A stretch of 64,000 nt of DNA, taken from Isoetes taiwanensis (lineage: Eukaryota > Streptophyta > Lycopodiopsida > Isoetales > Isoetaceae). The stretch is from positions 19,888,089 to 19,952,088 of the forward strand of contig JAJEKV010000005.1 in NCBI GenBank assembly GCA_021234155.1, read 5' to 3'. Of this stretch, positions 32,971-43,481 are shown piece by piece (position 1 is the first letter of the stretch; each line of letters starts with the position of its first letter). The notes beneath the pieces were generated by a model that did not search any database, was not told where the DNA came from, and saw only the letters and a program-made list of their open reading frames with translations. The position numbers and the translations under genes were made by a program.

Positions 32971-34545
32971 TGTGACGTTCCAGCACAGTATACGGTCCCA
33001 GGACGTATACTGTAGTGCCTCGTCACGCGTACACGCCACCCCGACTGACGTGTACGCCAACGTGTAGCCAGGCGGGTAGCCCCTAGGGGGCAACTTGCAA
33101 GGTATGTGCATTTATTAATGTGCACATTTACCAATGTGCACATTTATTAAGGTGCACACCTTTCTATGTGGATACCTTTAGGCCACCTAGCCATTAAAGG
33201 CAAGTGGGCCATTCCCAATTATCCCACATGCCTAAAGGGATAATTGGAAACCCTAGCCCTAACCCCTTGTCTATTTAGGTAGGAGGAAACCCTAACTTGC
33301 CATTTTCGTCCATAGGATTCTAGAGCTCTGTTTTGGCTGCTCCAGGAGTCAAAACCGCCTCCCAGACTCTGTCTGAGCGAATTGCACCATTAGTTTTCCT
33401 TGATTCAAGCAGTTCAGCAGGATGGTCGAACTCAGAGCAGGAGGAGCGAGCCAAGGATCAGGTATTTAGTCAATTTAATAGCCTAAACTGTCTTCCAGTC
33501 ATTGTATCAGTAGGTTTAGCCTATTAAATCGCCCATAGCAGCCACTTAGATCCCCAGACACCAGACTCTAACTAAAGAACCTAACTCTATGATATAGATT
33601 AGATCTAGTTCTTTAGTTCTTCTCTGATGTATATGGATGATGTATCTCTGTGAACTCCTTGTATTGGGAAGGGGGGTAGAGGCCCTAAAGCTTGGTAGTA
33701 GATGTTCCTAGATTAGCCTCTCTAACACACTGTAGATTCGGCCTATGTACAAGAACCACACCTGGTTGTGGGTGAAGGGGCCAGACTGGCTAAGAAGGAG
33801 GTTCGTGTTCTGACTCTTGAACGATCCCTCTGGTGTGTAAGGCCTACCGGGGATCATTGTGACTAGGTCCAATGGCTTGCCACTGAGTGCGGGCAAGGCA
33901 TGGGCTCGACACCCGTGGAGTGGTGTTCACTTTCCAGTGGGTTCAGTCGAATAAGGGCAGTGGCCCTCTAGTCACCTTGAGTCAGCATGTAGATCTCTGG
34001 AGGGAGTGATCCCTACCTGCCCCATCGGAACTGGGGAGATGCAACCCAGGAATAGCCCCTTTGGCTATGCATCCGGCGGGCTACAGTCAGGTCCCAACAC
34101 TTTTCAACCTACTCTGCAAAGTGTGCACAGGAGGGGCGGATGGAGTGGACAACCCTATGCCATGTTCTTATGCCAGCCAAATCCATTGCCATGAATTCGG
34201 TCTGCAATGAACTCTGGAGACCCAAGCCGTCAGTCATCCCTTCGAGTCTGAGCCTTGGGTAGGAACCCATATGTATGGTGCTGATCTTTGTCTATGCAGA
34301 TGTTGATGCACCACCCTTTGAGGTGGATATGTGATGATGTTATGTACTGACATGTATGTTTACGCTTCCGCAGCTAGGTAGGCACTGAGGGAGACGGGGT
34401 AAAATGACCCTTTCACTCTTCCCACTGGAACTCGTTACGGGTGCAGTGATATGTGGAGGGCCCTGTATCAGCATGGAGCTGGTATGGGGGATGAACTCCT
34501 GTTTGTATACGGTGAGTGCACCGTATACGAGTAGGGGACGTCACA
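32971..34545 (+). repeat. G1 3' LTR, complete
   Basis: 1575 bp, TGTGACGT…ACGTCACA, followed by target duplication AGACA. It has the 16-bp tandem duplication missing in the 5' LTR. By eye about two dozen substitutions separate the LTRs over about 1560 bp (roughly 1.5%), mostly transitions, so G1 is fairly young. Confidence 0.96.
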
Positions 34546-36337
34546 AGACAAATTTGACTACAACGTTCCACAAGTTTGATTCTCTTTATGCAGATTTGGA
34601 AGCAGCTGGGGTAACAATGTCAGTGAGTCACCAAATTTTGGCAATTTCAAAAATGTTTTCTAATTATGGAACATTGGCCACACTCATAAGGACTGTAGCC
34701 AGAACTAGAGAGGAGGCTGAGCAGATTGCCAGAACAGAAGTAGAACAAAAGTCTGTGATGGATAATGAGAATGATGATGATGAAGAATCAGCAGAGGTGC
34801 TGGCTGTGAGAAAAGGAAAAGCCTCTAGTGACAGAGGTAAGCAGATTGGGCCATGCTATGGTTGTGGGGAAGTGGGGCATTTAAAATTTAACTGCCCTAG
34901 AAATGTTCAAAATGTGAAAACTTGTTATACATGTGGAGGAGTAGGACATGTTGCATCTAAATGCCCAAGTTCAAGGGATAGTGGCAGGGGCAGAGGTAGA
35001 GGCATGGGGAAACCAAATCATTGGAATGCCAATACGGGTAGAGGCAGAGGTACTAAGGTAGCAAGCACAAATGTGGCTGTCATGGAATGTGAAGAGGAGG
35101 ATTCAGAAGAAGAGATAACAAATGTCCTTTCTAATTCTTTAAGCAAGACACAAAATTCTAAAGCATCTTTTGTTGTAGATTCGGGAGAAAGAACAATCAT
35201 AGGGTCCTCAGATTTGCTTACAAGATGGGACAAGGAGCAAAAGACAAAGAATATTCAATTAGGGGATGGGAGAACTAAAGAAGTAAAAGCAGTAGGCATG
35301 CTAAAATTATATGATCTGCAAGGAAATCGAGTGAAAATTAAAAAGGTCCTTTGTGTGCCTTCGATTGTAAAACATCTAATCTCTGTAAGTCAATCAGTTG
35401 ACTTGGATTACCAGGTCCTATTTGACAAGCTTGTATGCAAGATTATGAAAGATAATAAAATATGTTTTTTGGGAAAAAAAGTTGGAGATCTTTTTGAGTT
35501 GCATACTTCTGAAATTATTCCAACAGTTAACAATGTTTTAGTCCCTAGCTTAATAACATGGCATGAACGTCTTGGTCATACTAACATGAATAATGTAAAA
35601 GCCCTAAACAAGTCTGGATATATAAATGTTGCAAATGAAGATCAGAGGAATTTTGTCTGCAGGGGTTGTATGATTGGAAAAAGTACCAGGTTACCTTTTG
35701 GCAGGAGATCAAAAAGGGCTGAAACACCTTTGGAGCTAGTGCATACAGATATATGTGGTCCTCTCAATGTTAAAAGCTACCCTGGAAAAAGGTATTTCAT
35801 TACTTTTATAGATGATTACACTAGAAAGGCTAAATGTTACTGTTTAGCAAAAAAATATGAAGCTCTAAGAGCATTCAAAGAATATTTGACTGAAATGGAA
35901 CGAGAAACAGGGTATAAAGTTAAGTGTCTAAGATCAGATAGGGGAGATGAATATATTTCAAAGAAATTCAAAACCTTTTGCATTGAAAAAGGCATTAAGA
36001 GGCAGCTGACATGCAGGTACTCTCCTCAGCAGAATGGGGTGGCAGAAAGAAAGAATCGAACGTGCTTGAATGCAGTTAGAGCAATGTTGAAACATGCTGG
36101 ATTGCCTAATGTATAGTGGGAAGAAGCTCTAAAAACAACAATTTACATACAAAATAGGTTACCAAGTGCAAGTCTAGATGGGGAAATTCCAGAATTGTTA
36201 TGGACTAAGAAAATGCCTACATATGAAGGTTTTAGAACCTATGGATGTCTGGCTTATGTTCACATCGCAGAAGCAAGGGGTAAATTGGATGACAGGGCAT
36301 TGACAGCATTTCTGGTTGGATATGATGAGGAGTCTAA
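34546..36337 (+). pseudogene. C1 copia gag-pol, 3' part, truncated
   Basis: This continues the gag frame broken at 10508. Two zinc knuckles (CYGCGEVGHLKFNC and CYTCGGVGHVASKC, 34855-34970), then the protease (VVDSGERTI, about 35170), the pre-integrase motif 'WHERLGHTNMN', and the integrase core with HTDICGP, RSDRGDEY and QNGVAERKNRT (catalytic D, D, E). One in-frame TAG is at 36114-36116, directly before a conserved Trp. Coding stops at about 36337 where an LTR-like sequence starts; RT and RNase H are not found in the window. C1 is therefore a truncated copy. Confidence 0.9.
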
Positions 36338-36601
36338 TGTGATGTTCCACGTATTTATATGCCCTTTTGGGTATAAATACATGACACTCACTATGAATAA
36401 TTAATGCATATCATTAATCATTAAGGTGGAAACCTAACCCTAAACCCTACTTCGAATTTAGGGCTTAACCTAATATTAAAAAGGCCTAAATATCAATTAG
36501 TTAAGGATAACTAATCTAGAACTGCCACCTGGCCCAAATTGATTGGGCAAGGCAGACCTACCAGCTTGGGACACCCAAATTGGGGCTTCCACCCCAATTT
36601 G
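36338..36601 (+). repeat. LTR-like sequence interrupting C1 (left part)
   Basis: It starts TGTGATGTTCC, close to the start of the G1 LTR (TGTGACGTTCC), and cuts C1 pol abruptly after TCTAA. It probably continues at 41387 beyond C2. I could not find the right end or a TCTAA duplication, so a solo LTR is only a candidate. Confidence 0.4.
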
Positions 36602-36772
36602 TGTGACGAATAACTATATTATGCCTGCCAGATCAGCATAATCCACGTCAGCCCAAAGGGGCGTGACTCTTAGTTAACTATCTCTGAAATTTTTGTTGTA
36701 GCTACGACAGAGGCATATTTCTGCTTATTCAATACAAAATCCGTCTAACTATTCCCACCACATAATTCTTTA
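36602..36772 (+). repeat. C2 5' LTR
   Basis: 171 bp, TGTGACGAATAAC…ATAATTCTTTA, containing a weak TATA-like TATATTA at about 36615. The 12-base primer site TGGTATCAGAGC (initiator tRNA-Met) follows without a gap at 36773-36784. Confidence 0.95.
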
Positions 36773-37032
36773 TGGTATCAGAGCGGGGAATCGATGGGAA
36801 AGCAGAGATTGCAGCGGCAGAAGAAACTTCTTAAATCTCTCAGGGTGCAGAGGGTAATTGCCAGGGTAAACCAGAGGATTGCACAACGCAAACTGGAGCA
36901 GTCCCAGCGCACAAAAATCGTCCACAAATCTGCTCGCAAATCAGTCTTCCAGAGATTATCATTCTGGTGAAGCGAGAAGAGGTATTTTGTTCCAATTGCT
37001 ACATCATAAATTCTTTACCCTAAGGAATTAAG

Positions 37033-37731
37033 ATGGAGACAGTTCCTGGAGGAAAATATGTAATAGAAAAATTTGATGGAAGAAATTTTCATACCTGGCA
37101 AGTAAAAATTAAATTCCACCTGATTGAGAAGGATTTGTTTGGAGTTGTGGATGATACGGAGAAGAAGCCTTCTGATCCAGCAGAGGTGAAGGATAGAAAG
37201 GCTATGGCAATGATTGGTCTCAGTTTAGGAGATGCCCATATCCATCATGTGAATTTTTCAAAATCTGCCAAGGAAGTTTGGGAAGCATTAGAGAAGATAT
37301 TTGGTGCTCAGGCCAAACATTCAAAGGTTCTTTTGAAGCGGCAGTTGTTTGAATTGCGCATGGAGGAAGGAGGGAGTCTGGCAGAACATATCAGCCAGTT
37401 AAGATCACTTCTAAACCAGTTAGCAGGGATCAAAGCAGAGGTCACAGATGATGATGCCAAAGCAGTTCTCTATCATAGTCTTCCACAGTCATATTCTCAT
37501 GTAGTCACAACTTTGCAAATAGTAGAAGGCTTGTCCCTTGAACAAGTTATAGCATCATTGCTTGAACAGGAGCGCCAGATGAAAGAAGGAGATCAGTCCT
37601 TAGTGGCCATGTTCATGAACAAGAAGCCTTCAAATTGGAGGAAGCCCTTTGAGAATACAGGTATCAAGAATGGCGTAAAAGGAAGTCGGCAAAGATGGGC
37701 TCAAATGCCAAAGATACTAGAGCATCCTTAA
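37033..37731 (+). CDS. C2 gag
   Basis: Starts at ATG 37033 with 'YVIEKFDGRNFHTWQVKIKF', the copia gag N-terminus, followed by 'EVWEALEKIFG' and 'LPQSYSHVVTTL'. It is 233 codons and reads through into a short out-of-frame tail. Frame change to the zinc knuckle-protease block occurs at about 37690. In an undamaged copia element gag and pol usually share one frame, so this is probably a lesion rather than programmed frameshifting. Confidence 0.88.
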   Translation: METVPGGKYVIEKFDGRNFHTWQVKIKFHLIEKDLFGVVDDTEKKPSDPAEVKDRKAMAMIGLSLGDAHIHHVNFSKSAKEVWEALEKIFGAQAKHSKVLLKRQLFELRMEEGGSLAEHISQLRSLLNQLAGIKAEVTDDDAKAVLYHSLPQSYSHVVTTLQIVEGLSLEQVIASLLEQERQMKEGDQSLVAMFMNKKPSNWRKPFENTGIKNGVKGSRQRWAQMPKILEHP

Positions 37732-38843
37732 ATGGCAGGTTTGCAAAGAAGTCTGGACCCGCAAGTAAAAGGAAAAGAGTTTGTAATTATTGCAAGAAGC
37801 CTGGCCATTATGCAAGGGAATGCCCAACACGCATTGAGAAAGGGAAAGATAAGGCATTCCGGACAGATCTTGAGGATGAGAAGGGTTTTATGGCTCAAGT
37901 TGGAGACAAACAGGTTGACAGTGAGGAGCAGATCATATGGATTGACTCTGGGGCCACTCAGCATATGTGCCCTAAGGAGGATTACCTTCAAGACTTGCAG
38001 CCAGTGCATGGATCTAGGAAAGTAATATTAGGAGATGACTTTGGGCATGTCATTCTTGGGACGGGCAGCATCAAAATTGCCCTCAACAGTGGCCTTACAC
38101 GCATAGTCAGAAGAGTGTTATATGTGCCAGGCATCACAAAAACGTTGTTATCAGTTGGAGCATTGGCTGATCTAGGGTATACAGTTTGGTTTCAGAAAAA
38201 TGGGTGCCATGTAACTTCAAGAGATCAACAGACAATCGCCTTAGGAGTAAGGCATGCCTCCTTGTACAGGTTAGATGCTAAAGTGATTAAGAAGCAGCCA
38301 TTCGGAGCGGAGGCCTTGATGATTGCTCATGGAGACAATGTTCAGCTTGATCTGTGGCATAAGAGACTTGGTCATTTCAATCATCAAGCAATTATTGAGA
38401 TGCATAGGAGATCTTTAGTAGATGGCCTCAAGCTATCTAGCTATGAAATGTCCAAGCTGTGTGATGCATGTGTACTTGGCAAGCAACATAGAAGGCCCTT
38501 TCCCAAAGGGCAAACTGTGCGGGCTGCTGGAGTACTAGATTTGGTGCATAGTGACATATGTGGGCCAATGTCAGTGGAGACCTTTCAGCATAAGAGGTAT
38601 TTTATTACCTTTATTGATGATTATTCCCGAAAAGTAGCAGTTTATTTGATTGCAAGAAAGTCCGAAGCACTTCCCATGTTTAAAATATATCATGCAAGAG
38701 TGAGAGTAGAGACGGGCCGCTATCTAAAAGTTCTCAGAAGTGATGGAGGGGGTGAATATGCATCTCATGCTTTTAATTCTTATTGTCAAGAGCATGCAGC
38801 AGTTTACCACTCCCTACACGCCTCAACAAAATGGCCTTGCTGA
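37695..38843 (+). CDS. C2 zinc knuckle, protease and integrase N-part
   Basis: CCHC knuckle CNYCKKPGHYAREC, protease 'IIWIDSGATQHMC' (about 37940), pre-integrase 'LWHKRLGHFNHQ', 'CDACVLGKQHRRPF', integrase HSDICGP and RSDGGGEY (first two catalytic Asp). The frame then changes at about 38780-38800, before the catalytic Glu. Protease would cut the polyprotein and integrase would insert the cDNA in the nucleus. Confidence 0.9.
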   Translation: MGSNAKDTRASLNGRFAKKSGPASKRKRVCNYCKKPGHYARECPTRIEKGKDKAFRTDLEDEKGFMAQVGDKQVDSEEQIIWIDSGATQHMCPKEDYLQDLQPVHGSRKVILGDDFGHVILGTGSIKIALNSGLTRIVRRVLYVPGITKTLLSVGALADLGYTVWFQKNGCHVTSRDQQTIALGVRHASLYRLDAKVIKKQPFGAEALMIAHGDNVQLDLWHKRLGHFNHQAIIEMHRRSLVDGLKLSSYEMSKLCDACVLGKQHRRPFPKGQTVRAAGVLDLVHSDICGPMSVETFQHKRYFITFIDDYSRKVAVYLIARKSEALPMFKIYHARVRVETGRYLKVLRSDGGGEYASHAFNSYCQEHAAVYHSLHASTKWPC

Positions 38844-41154
38844 GCATATGAACAGGACACTTGTGGAAGCAGCCCGATCCATGATAGCTTTTGCTGGAGT
38901 TCCGAAGATATTTTGGGGAGAAGCTTTACTTGCTGCCACCTATATCAGAAATAGGGTGCTTGCCTCTATCCATGGGAAGACACCTGAGGAGATGTGGACT
39001 GGAATCAAACCATCCGTGAGTGACATGAAGACTTTTGGCTGTGTAGTATATGTCCATGTTCCGGATGAGGTGCGTAGGAAAATTGATTTCAAATCCAAAG
39101 TTTGCATCTTCTTGGGGTTCACAGAGGGCATTCAAGGCTACAAGGTGTATTCCATTGAAGATCGAAGAATCACACATAGTCGGGAAGTGGTGTTTAGAGA
39201 ACATTTGTTCTACAAGGATCTTCGTCAAGCTGATGTTATTCCAAGAATTTCCAGAAACGAAGTGGTTATTTTTTATGAAGACAATAATAGTGATGGGGAT
39301 CCTCCTTTGTTGCATGAACTTGAAGCTGGTCCATTTGATGTGCAGCAAGATGTCACCATTGTGGATCCCCCTAGTGTAGCTTCATCCTCTTCCACAGGGC
39401 AGCATGTTGATGAGAGTATTCGTGAGCCAGTGGGAGAACAAACTCCTATCATGGGGACTTACAGATATGGGGGAGGTCTGCGAGTTGGCAATGTGGTGAC
39501 CCGATCTGGCCGATTGAGCAGACCGACTGTTAAATCACAAGAGGCAGCAGCACAAGCAGTACCCAAGCGACGCAGTATGTTTATGGCAAGTTCTCCTCCC
39601 ATTTTATATGAACCTGCAACCTTTGGTGCTGCTATGAAGAGTCCAAATGCAAGACAATGGAAGGCGGCCATGGATGCTGAGTTTGAGTCACTTCAGAAGA
39701 ATGGCACATGGACCTTAGTTCCCCTTCCTATTGGACGCAGACCAGTTAGTTGCAAGTGGCTGTTCAAAGTCAAGTACAAAGCTGATGGAAGTATTGAGCG
39801 GTTCAAAGCGCGACTGGTGGCACGTGGCTTTACTCAGGTCGAAGGCCTTGACTTCACTGAAACATTTTCACCTGTTGTAAAGCTAGTTTCCATAAGAGCT
39901 CTACTTAATTTTGCTGCTGAATTTGATCTTGAGGTCCATCAAATGGATGTTAAGACAGCATTCCTCAACGGTGAGTTAGATGAAGTTATTTTTATGACTC
40001 AACCCGAGGGATATGAGCAAGATGGAGCTGGAAACTTAGTCTGCCAATTAAATCGTGCCATCTATGGTCTGAAGCAGTCGCCTCGCATGTGGTACCAGCT
40101 CATAGATCAGTATTTGATATCTTTAGGCTTTGAGCGCAATGAGGCAGATACCAATGTTTACATTCGGCAACAAGGAGCACGAAATTTCATTTTGGTTGCC
40201 GTGTATGTGGATGACTGTATACTTGTCAGTAATTGTCTCAAAAGCATTCATCAGGCTAAGCTGCAGTTGAGTAACAGATTTGAGATGAGTGACTTGGGCG
40301 AGATCCATTATTGTTTAGGGATTGAAGTGACGAGAGACAGGGGGAGAAGACGAGTCATGATGTCTCAACGTCGCTACATTCTTGAAGTGTTATCCCGTTT
40401 TGGCATGATGGATGCTAAACCAGTAAGCACACCAATGGAAACAGGTATGAAGCTTACAAGAGAGGATTCACCCAAGACACCTACTGAAGTTGCACTGATG
40501 AAGAAAGTTCCATATCGTCAAGCTGTAGGATGTTTGATTTATGCCATGGTGTGTACAAGACCAGACCTTGCCTATGTAGTGGGAGTAGTATCTCAGTTCA
40601 TGGATGATCCCGGTGATGCACATTGGAAGAGTGTGAAGAGGATCTTGAGATACCTGAGAGGAACTGCCAACTTTGGCTTATGTTACGAAGGCACGGGATC
40701 ACCAAAGCTTGCTGGTTTTACTGATGCAGATTGGGCAGGAGATGCGGATACTCGAAGATCAACTTCTGGGTATATTTTTCATCTTGGAAGCGGTGCCATC
40801 TCCTGGAGTTCAAAGAAGCAAGCTGTTGTGGCATTATCAAGCATGGAGGCCGAGTATATTGCTGCTACTCATGCAGCAAAAGAAGCGGTTTGGCTAAGGA
40901 GATTCATTGAAGAATTACATCATGAGAGTGTGGATAAGCCAACGCTGATATTCAGTGATAATCAGGGCTCAATTGCCTTGACTAAGAATCCGAAGTATCA
41001 TGCAAGGACCAAGCATATTCAGACGCAGTTTCATTACATTAGAGAGCAAGTGCAAGAAGAAGTACTCAATCTGGAATTCATTAGTACAGATGAAATGTTG
41101 GCTGATGTCTTTACTAAACCATTAGCTAAAGATAAATTTCAGAAGTATAGATAA
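38740..41154 (+). CDS. C2 integrase C-part, reverse transcriptase and RNase H
   Basis: Real coding resumes at about 38800 with 'YTPQQNGLAEHMNRT' (integrase Glu). RT: 'WKAAMDAEFESL', 'VSCKWLFKVKYKADGS', 'QMDVKTAFLNGEL', 'YGLKQSPRMWY', and the catalytic VYVDD at about 40200-40215. RNase H: TDADWAGD, SSMEAEYIA, FSDNQGSI and 'HARTKHIQTQFHYIRE'. It ends 'LADVFTKPLAKDKFQKYR' and a TAA at 41152-41154. All catalytic motifs look intact, so apart from the frame changes this copy is well preserved. Confidence 0.93.
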   Translation: MMEGVNMHLMLLILIVKSMQQFTTPYTPQQNGLAEHMNRTLVEAARSMIAFAGVPKIFWGEALLAATYIRNRVLASIHGKTPEEMWTGIKPSVSDMKTFGCVVYVHVPDEVRRKIDFKSKVCIFLGFTEGIQGYKVYSIEDRRITHSREVVFREHLFYKDLRQADVIPRISRNEVVIFYEDNNSDGDPPLLHELEAGPFDVQQDVTIVDPPSVASSSSTGQHVDESIREPVGEQTPIMGTYRYGGGLRVGNVVTRSGRLSRPTVKSQEAAAQAVPKRRSMFMASSPPILYEPATFGAAMKSPNARQWKAAMDAEFESLQKNGTWTLVPLPIGRRPVSCKWLFKVKYKADGSIERFKARLVARGFTQVEGLDFTETFSPVVKLVSIRALLNFAAEFDLEVHQMDVKTAFLNGELDEVIFMTQPEGYEQDGAGNLVCQLNRAIYGLKQSPRMWYQLIDQYLISLGFERNEADTNVYIRQQGARNFILVAVYVDDCILVSNCLKSIHQAKLQLSNRFEMSDLGEIHYCLGIEVTRDRGRRRVMMSQRRYILEVLSRFGMMDAKPVSTPMETGMKLTREDSPKTPTEVALMKKVPYRQAVGCLIYAMVCTRPDLAYVVGVVSQFMDDPGDAHWKSVKRILRYLRGTANFGLCYEGTGSPKLAGFTDADWAGDADTRRSTSGYIFHLGSGAISWSSKKQAVVALSSMEAEYIAATHAAKEAVWLRRFIEELHHESVDKPTLIFSDNQGSIALTKNPKYHARTKHIQTQFHYIREQVQEEVLNLEFISTDEMLADVFTKPLAKDKFQKYR

Positions 41155-41201
41155 GCACTTGGAGTAGTGGAGCTGAATGAAGAAGAGACTGATCTGCAAG
41201 C

Positions 41202-41381
41202 AAGTGGGAGTGTGACGAATAACTATATTATGCCTGCCAGATCAGCATAATCCACGTCAGCGCAAAGGGGCGTGACTCTTAGTTAACTATCTCTGAAATT
41301 TTTGTTGTAGCTACGGCAGAGGCATATTTCTGCTTATTCAATACAAAATCCGTCTAACTATTCCCACCACATAATTCTTTA
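41202..41381 (+). repeat. C2 polypurine tract and 3' LTR
   Basis: AAGTGGGAG at about 41202-41210, then the 171-bp 3' LTR 41211-41381. It differs from the 5' LTR by two substitutions (near positions 54 and 98 of the LTR). Confidence 0.93.
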
Positions 41382-41386
41382 ATTTG

Positions 41387-42714
41387 CCCCAAATCGATTT
41401 GGGGAAAATTGGTGGAGGACGAGCTGCTGCTCACCTTGGATTCCAGCCAGAAGGATGGAGAACCAGCGAGATAGCTATGATACCGGTTAGTTTAGCGTAG
41501 CTTGTATTCTTCTAACCCTTGTTTGAGTAGATGGATGCTTAGATTCTATTCTATGATCTACTTATGATGATGATGATGGATGATTGTATCTGATTCTATT
41601 TTCTCTTTCTGTTCCTCCTGTGTTCTATTGGATTGAACTACGTCCGATTAGAGCCACGTGGCACAGAATGGACGCCTAACCTATCTCCACGTTATACGGA
41701 AGGAAGTCCATACTTTCCTGTTGTGTCAAGCTGTCTCCACTGTCCGCACTGCCTGTATGGTTGTGTCAAGCTGTCAAGCTGTGTCCGGACTTTCCTGTAT
41801 ATGTAAAAACTAGTTACTTGCATTTCTAGCTCCACTTCCAATCTGATCATGCCATGTGGTGCATCTTCAAAGCCTGAATTGCAGCAAGCTTCCTCAACAT
41901 ATCTCTTACTTGACTCTTCAAGGATTTACCTGGCATTCTACTAAATTTACTACACATTCTACTCATTTACCCTCCATTTTAGACCCAGAAGAGCAGATAA
42001 TTATTCTTCATGGTGCAAGAATGTTTGTTTACCAGACATTCCTGAGATGTCGACTGCGCCTTTGCGCTCCGCGGGCAATGATTCAATCTCAAGAATGTCA
42101 ACATTCCTATATACAGAATTAAACGGCCAAGCAAGAATTCCTATTTTGCTGGCAGGAACACTGGAAGAAAAAGCTCTAAAGATACCTGCCACTTAGCGAA
42201 ACTAAAGAAAAAGGGCACCCAATTATACATTCTTGAACATTTTTGCCAGTACACTAACTAAAGTGGTCTAGGTAAGACTAACTAAAGTGGTTTGCAAGTG
42301 GACATCAAGTCAAAAAACTGCACATAGATTCAAGACTACGTTAAAAGGGAAGTGCTCCTAAGATGAAGTGAAGTGGTGTTCCATTGAGCTGAATGAAAAA
42401 ATAGTACAATGACCCATGGGGAAACAAACTGATGAATCCCAAAATGAGTGAAGAGGGGAACAAAATGATGAACCCCAATGGGTAAAAAAAACACAACCTC
42501 GGGTTAGACCACCCAACGTATAAGATAATTGTGTACAATGAGTACAGGCCCCCACAAAGAACATCTAGAAGGCCGCTGTATTGTAATGCTCCCAAACCGC
42601 GCAACAATCGCAAAAAATCGTCGCTGGGCTACCCATCCAAGCAAAGACTCAAATCCTCCCGCTAAGATACCGCTCCATCGTCCCACCGCCACCGGTATAA
42701 AAAAGCGACCACAT
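41387..42714. other. No gene; probable continuation of the LTR-like host sequence
   Basis: The sequence right of C2 carries on the CCCCAAAT context cut by C2. It includes a region (41540-41600) with words similar to the G1 LTR interior (CTATGAT…GATGATGATG). A short GTGTCAAGCTGTC repeat occurs at 41733-41790. No protein-coding evidence to 42714. Confidence 0.4.
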
Positions 42715-43155
42715 GCACATCGAGAGCTCCAAACCGCAAGACCAAACCACATGTGATTGTCAACTGTGTTAGAAGCCATCTACGGGCCAAGAGTAAGCAA
42801 GCTACAAAGTGGGACTAGAAATACAAGAGCACAATATCAAAATGGAAAAGATGATCCATGAGGATCCCCGGAAACCACGAGGCTACGCCGAGATATGGAA
42901 AATGTAGGCTCGACCCAGATGCATAAAGAAAGCAGCTTCATGCACATCGCTGAGCTCCACACCGCAAAGACCGAACCATATCACGATTATCAAATGTGTT
43001 AGAAGCCATCCACGGGCCAAAAGTCAGCAAACTATAAAGTCGGAATAGAAATACAAGAGCATAATATTGCAAATTGAAGAGATGATCCATAATGATCCTC
43101 GGAAGCCACGGGGCTACGCCGAGATAAGAAAAATATATATGTAGGCCCGACCCAG
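42715..43155. repeat. Tandem duplication, ~227-bp period
   Basis: Two diverged copies start at 42715 and 42942 (both GCACATCG, then GAGCTCCA…ACCGCAA). Both contain TGTGTTAGAAGCCATC, CACGGGCCAA and GGCTACGCCGAGATA. Confidence 0.85.
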
Positions 43156-43281
43156 GGGGGCTTCCCCTTGGTGCCCTCCAGAAGCGCCATGTGCTACGCT
43201 GGGAAAAAATGCAAAAGCCCATCGGCCAACACTGAACAAAAAGTAAAACCCATATAGGAGAGTAAGAGGTGGGAGGGGGGG

Positions 43282-43481
43282 AACTCCGTACAACAACAAG
43301 ATTCAGCTCAGAGGAAACGCCGATGAGGAATGCAGGAAGACACAAGGCTTTTATGGGAGAAAAGGCCAAAGAAAGCCTGCGCTATAGCAGGCTTGTGCCA
43401 AAGAAAGCTTGGATCCAAAAGCAGAGCTAGCGCCAAAACTGGCGTCCCTTTCCCTAGAATGATGGAGAGAACCATTGCATT
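43282..43481 (+). repeat. 184-bp direct repeat, copy R1
   Basis: Nearly identical to 50577-50760 (I see one substitution). After the shared part R1 has TTTCCCTAGAATG … CATTCTAGGGAAA, an inverted repeat that R2 has lost on one side. Confidence 0.92.

Larger units (their letters stand above)
10509..34545 (+). mobile_element. G1: Ty3/gypsy chromovirus with histone H3-like ORF
   Basis: A complete LTR retrotransposon with target duplication AGACA at 10504-10508 and 34546-34550. The LTRs start TGTGACGT and end ACGTCACA. The 5' LTR is 10509-21718 (split by T1; 1559 bp without it) and the 3' LTR is 32971-34545 (1575 bp). The internal region 21719-32970 holds, in order, a tRNA-Met primer site, an H3-like ORF, an unidentified ORF, gag, protease-RT-RNase H-integrase, a chromodomain and a polypurine tract. 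Without T1 the element is about 14.4 kb, long for a chromovirus (usually 5-9 kb) because of the two extra pre-gag ORFs and a 1.2-kb insert. Every ORF has lesions, so this copy cannot move by itself. Confidence 0.95.
36602..41381 (+). mobile_element. C2: complete Ty1/copia element with 171-bp LTRs
   Basis: The LTRs at 36602-36772 and 41211-41381 differ at only two positions. The target duplication is ATTTG (36597-36601 and 41382-41386). Primer site and polypurine tract are in place. The total is 4780 bp, normal for copia, but the LTRs are very short, and they begin TG and end TA rather than CA. Two compensating frame changes (about 37690 and 38780) disrupt gag-pol. Confidence 0.95.

Noticed and set aside
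34404-34545. N-terminal extension of the C1 gag frame into the G1 LTR
   Set aside because: Chance continuation of frame across the insertion junction; the real gag 5' part is at 10080-10508.
10058-36784. TGGTATCAGAGC sites as tRNA genes
   Set aside because: They are 12-13-nt primer-binding sites next to LTR ends, without a cloverleaf.
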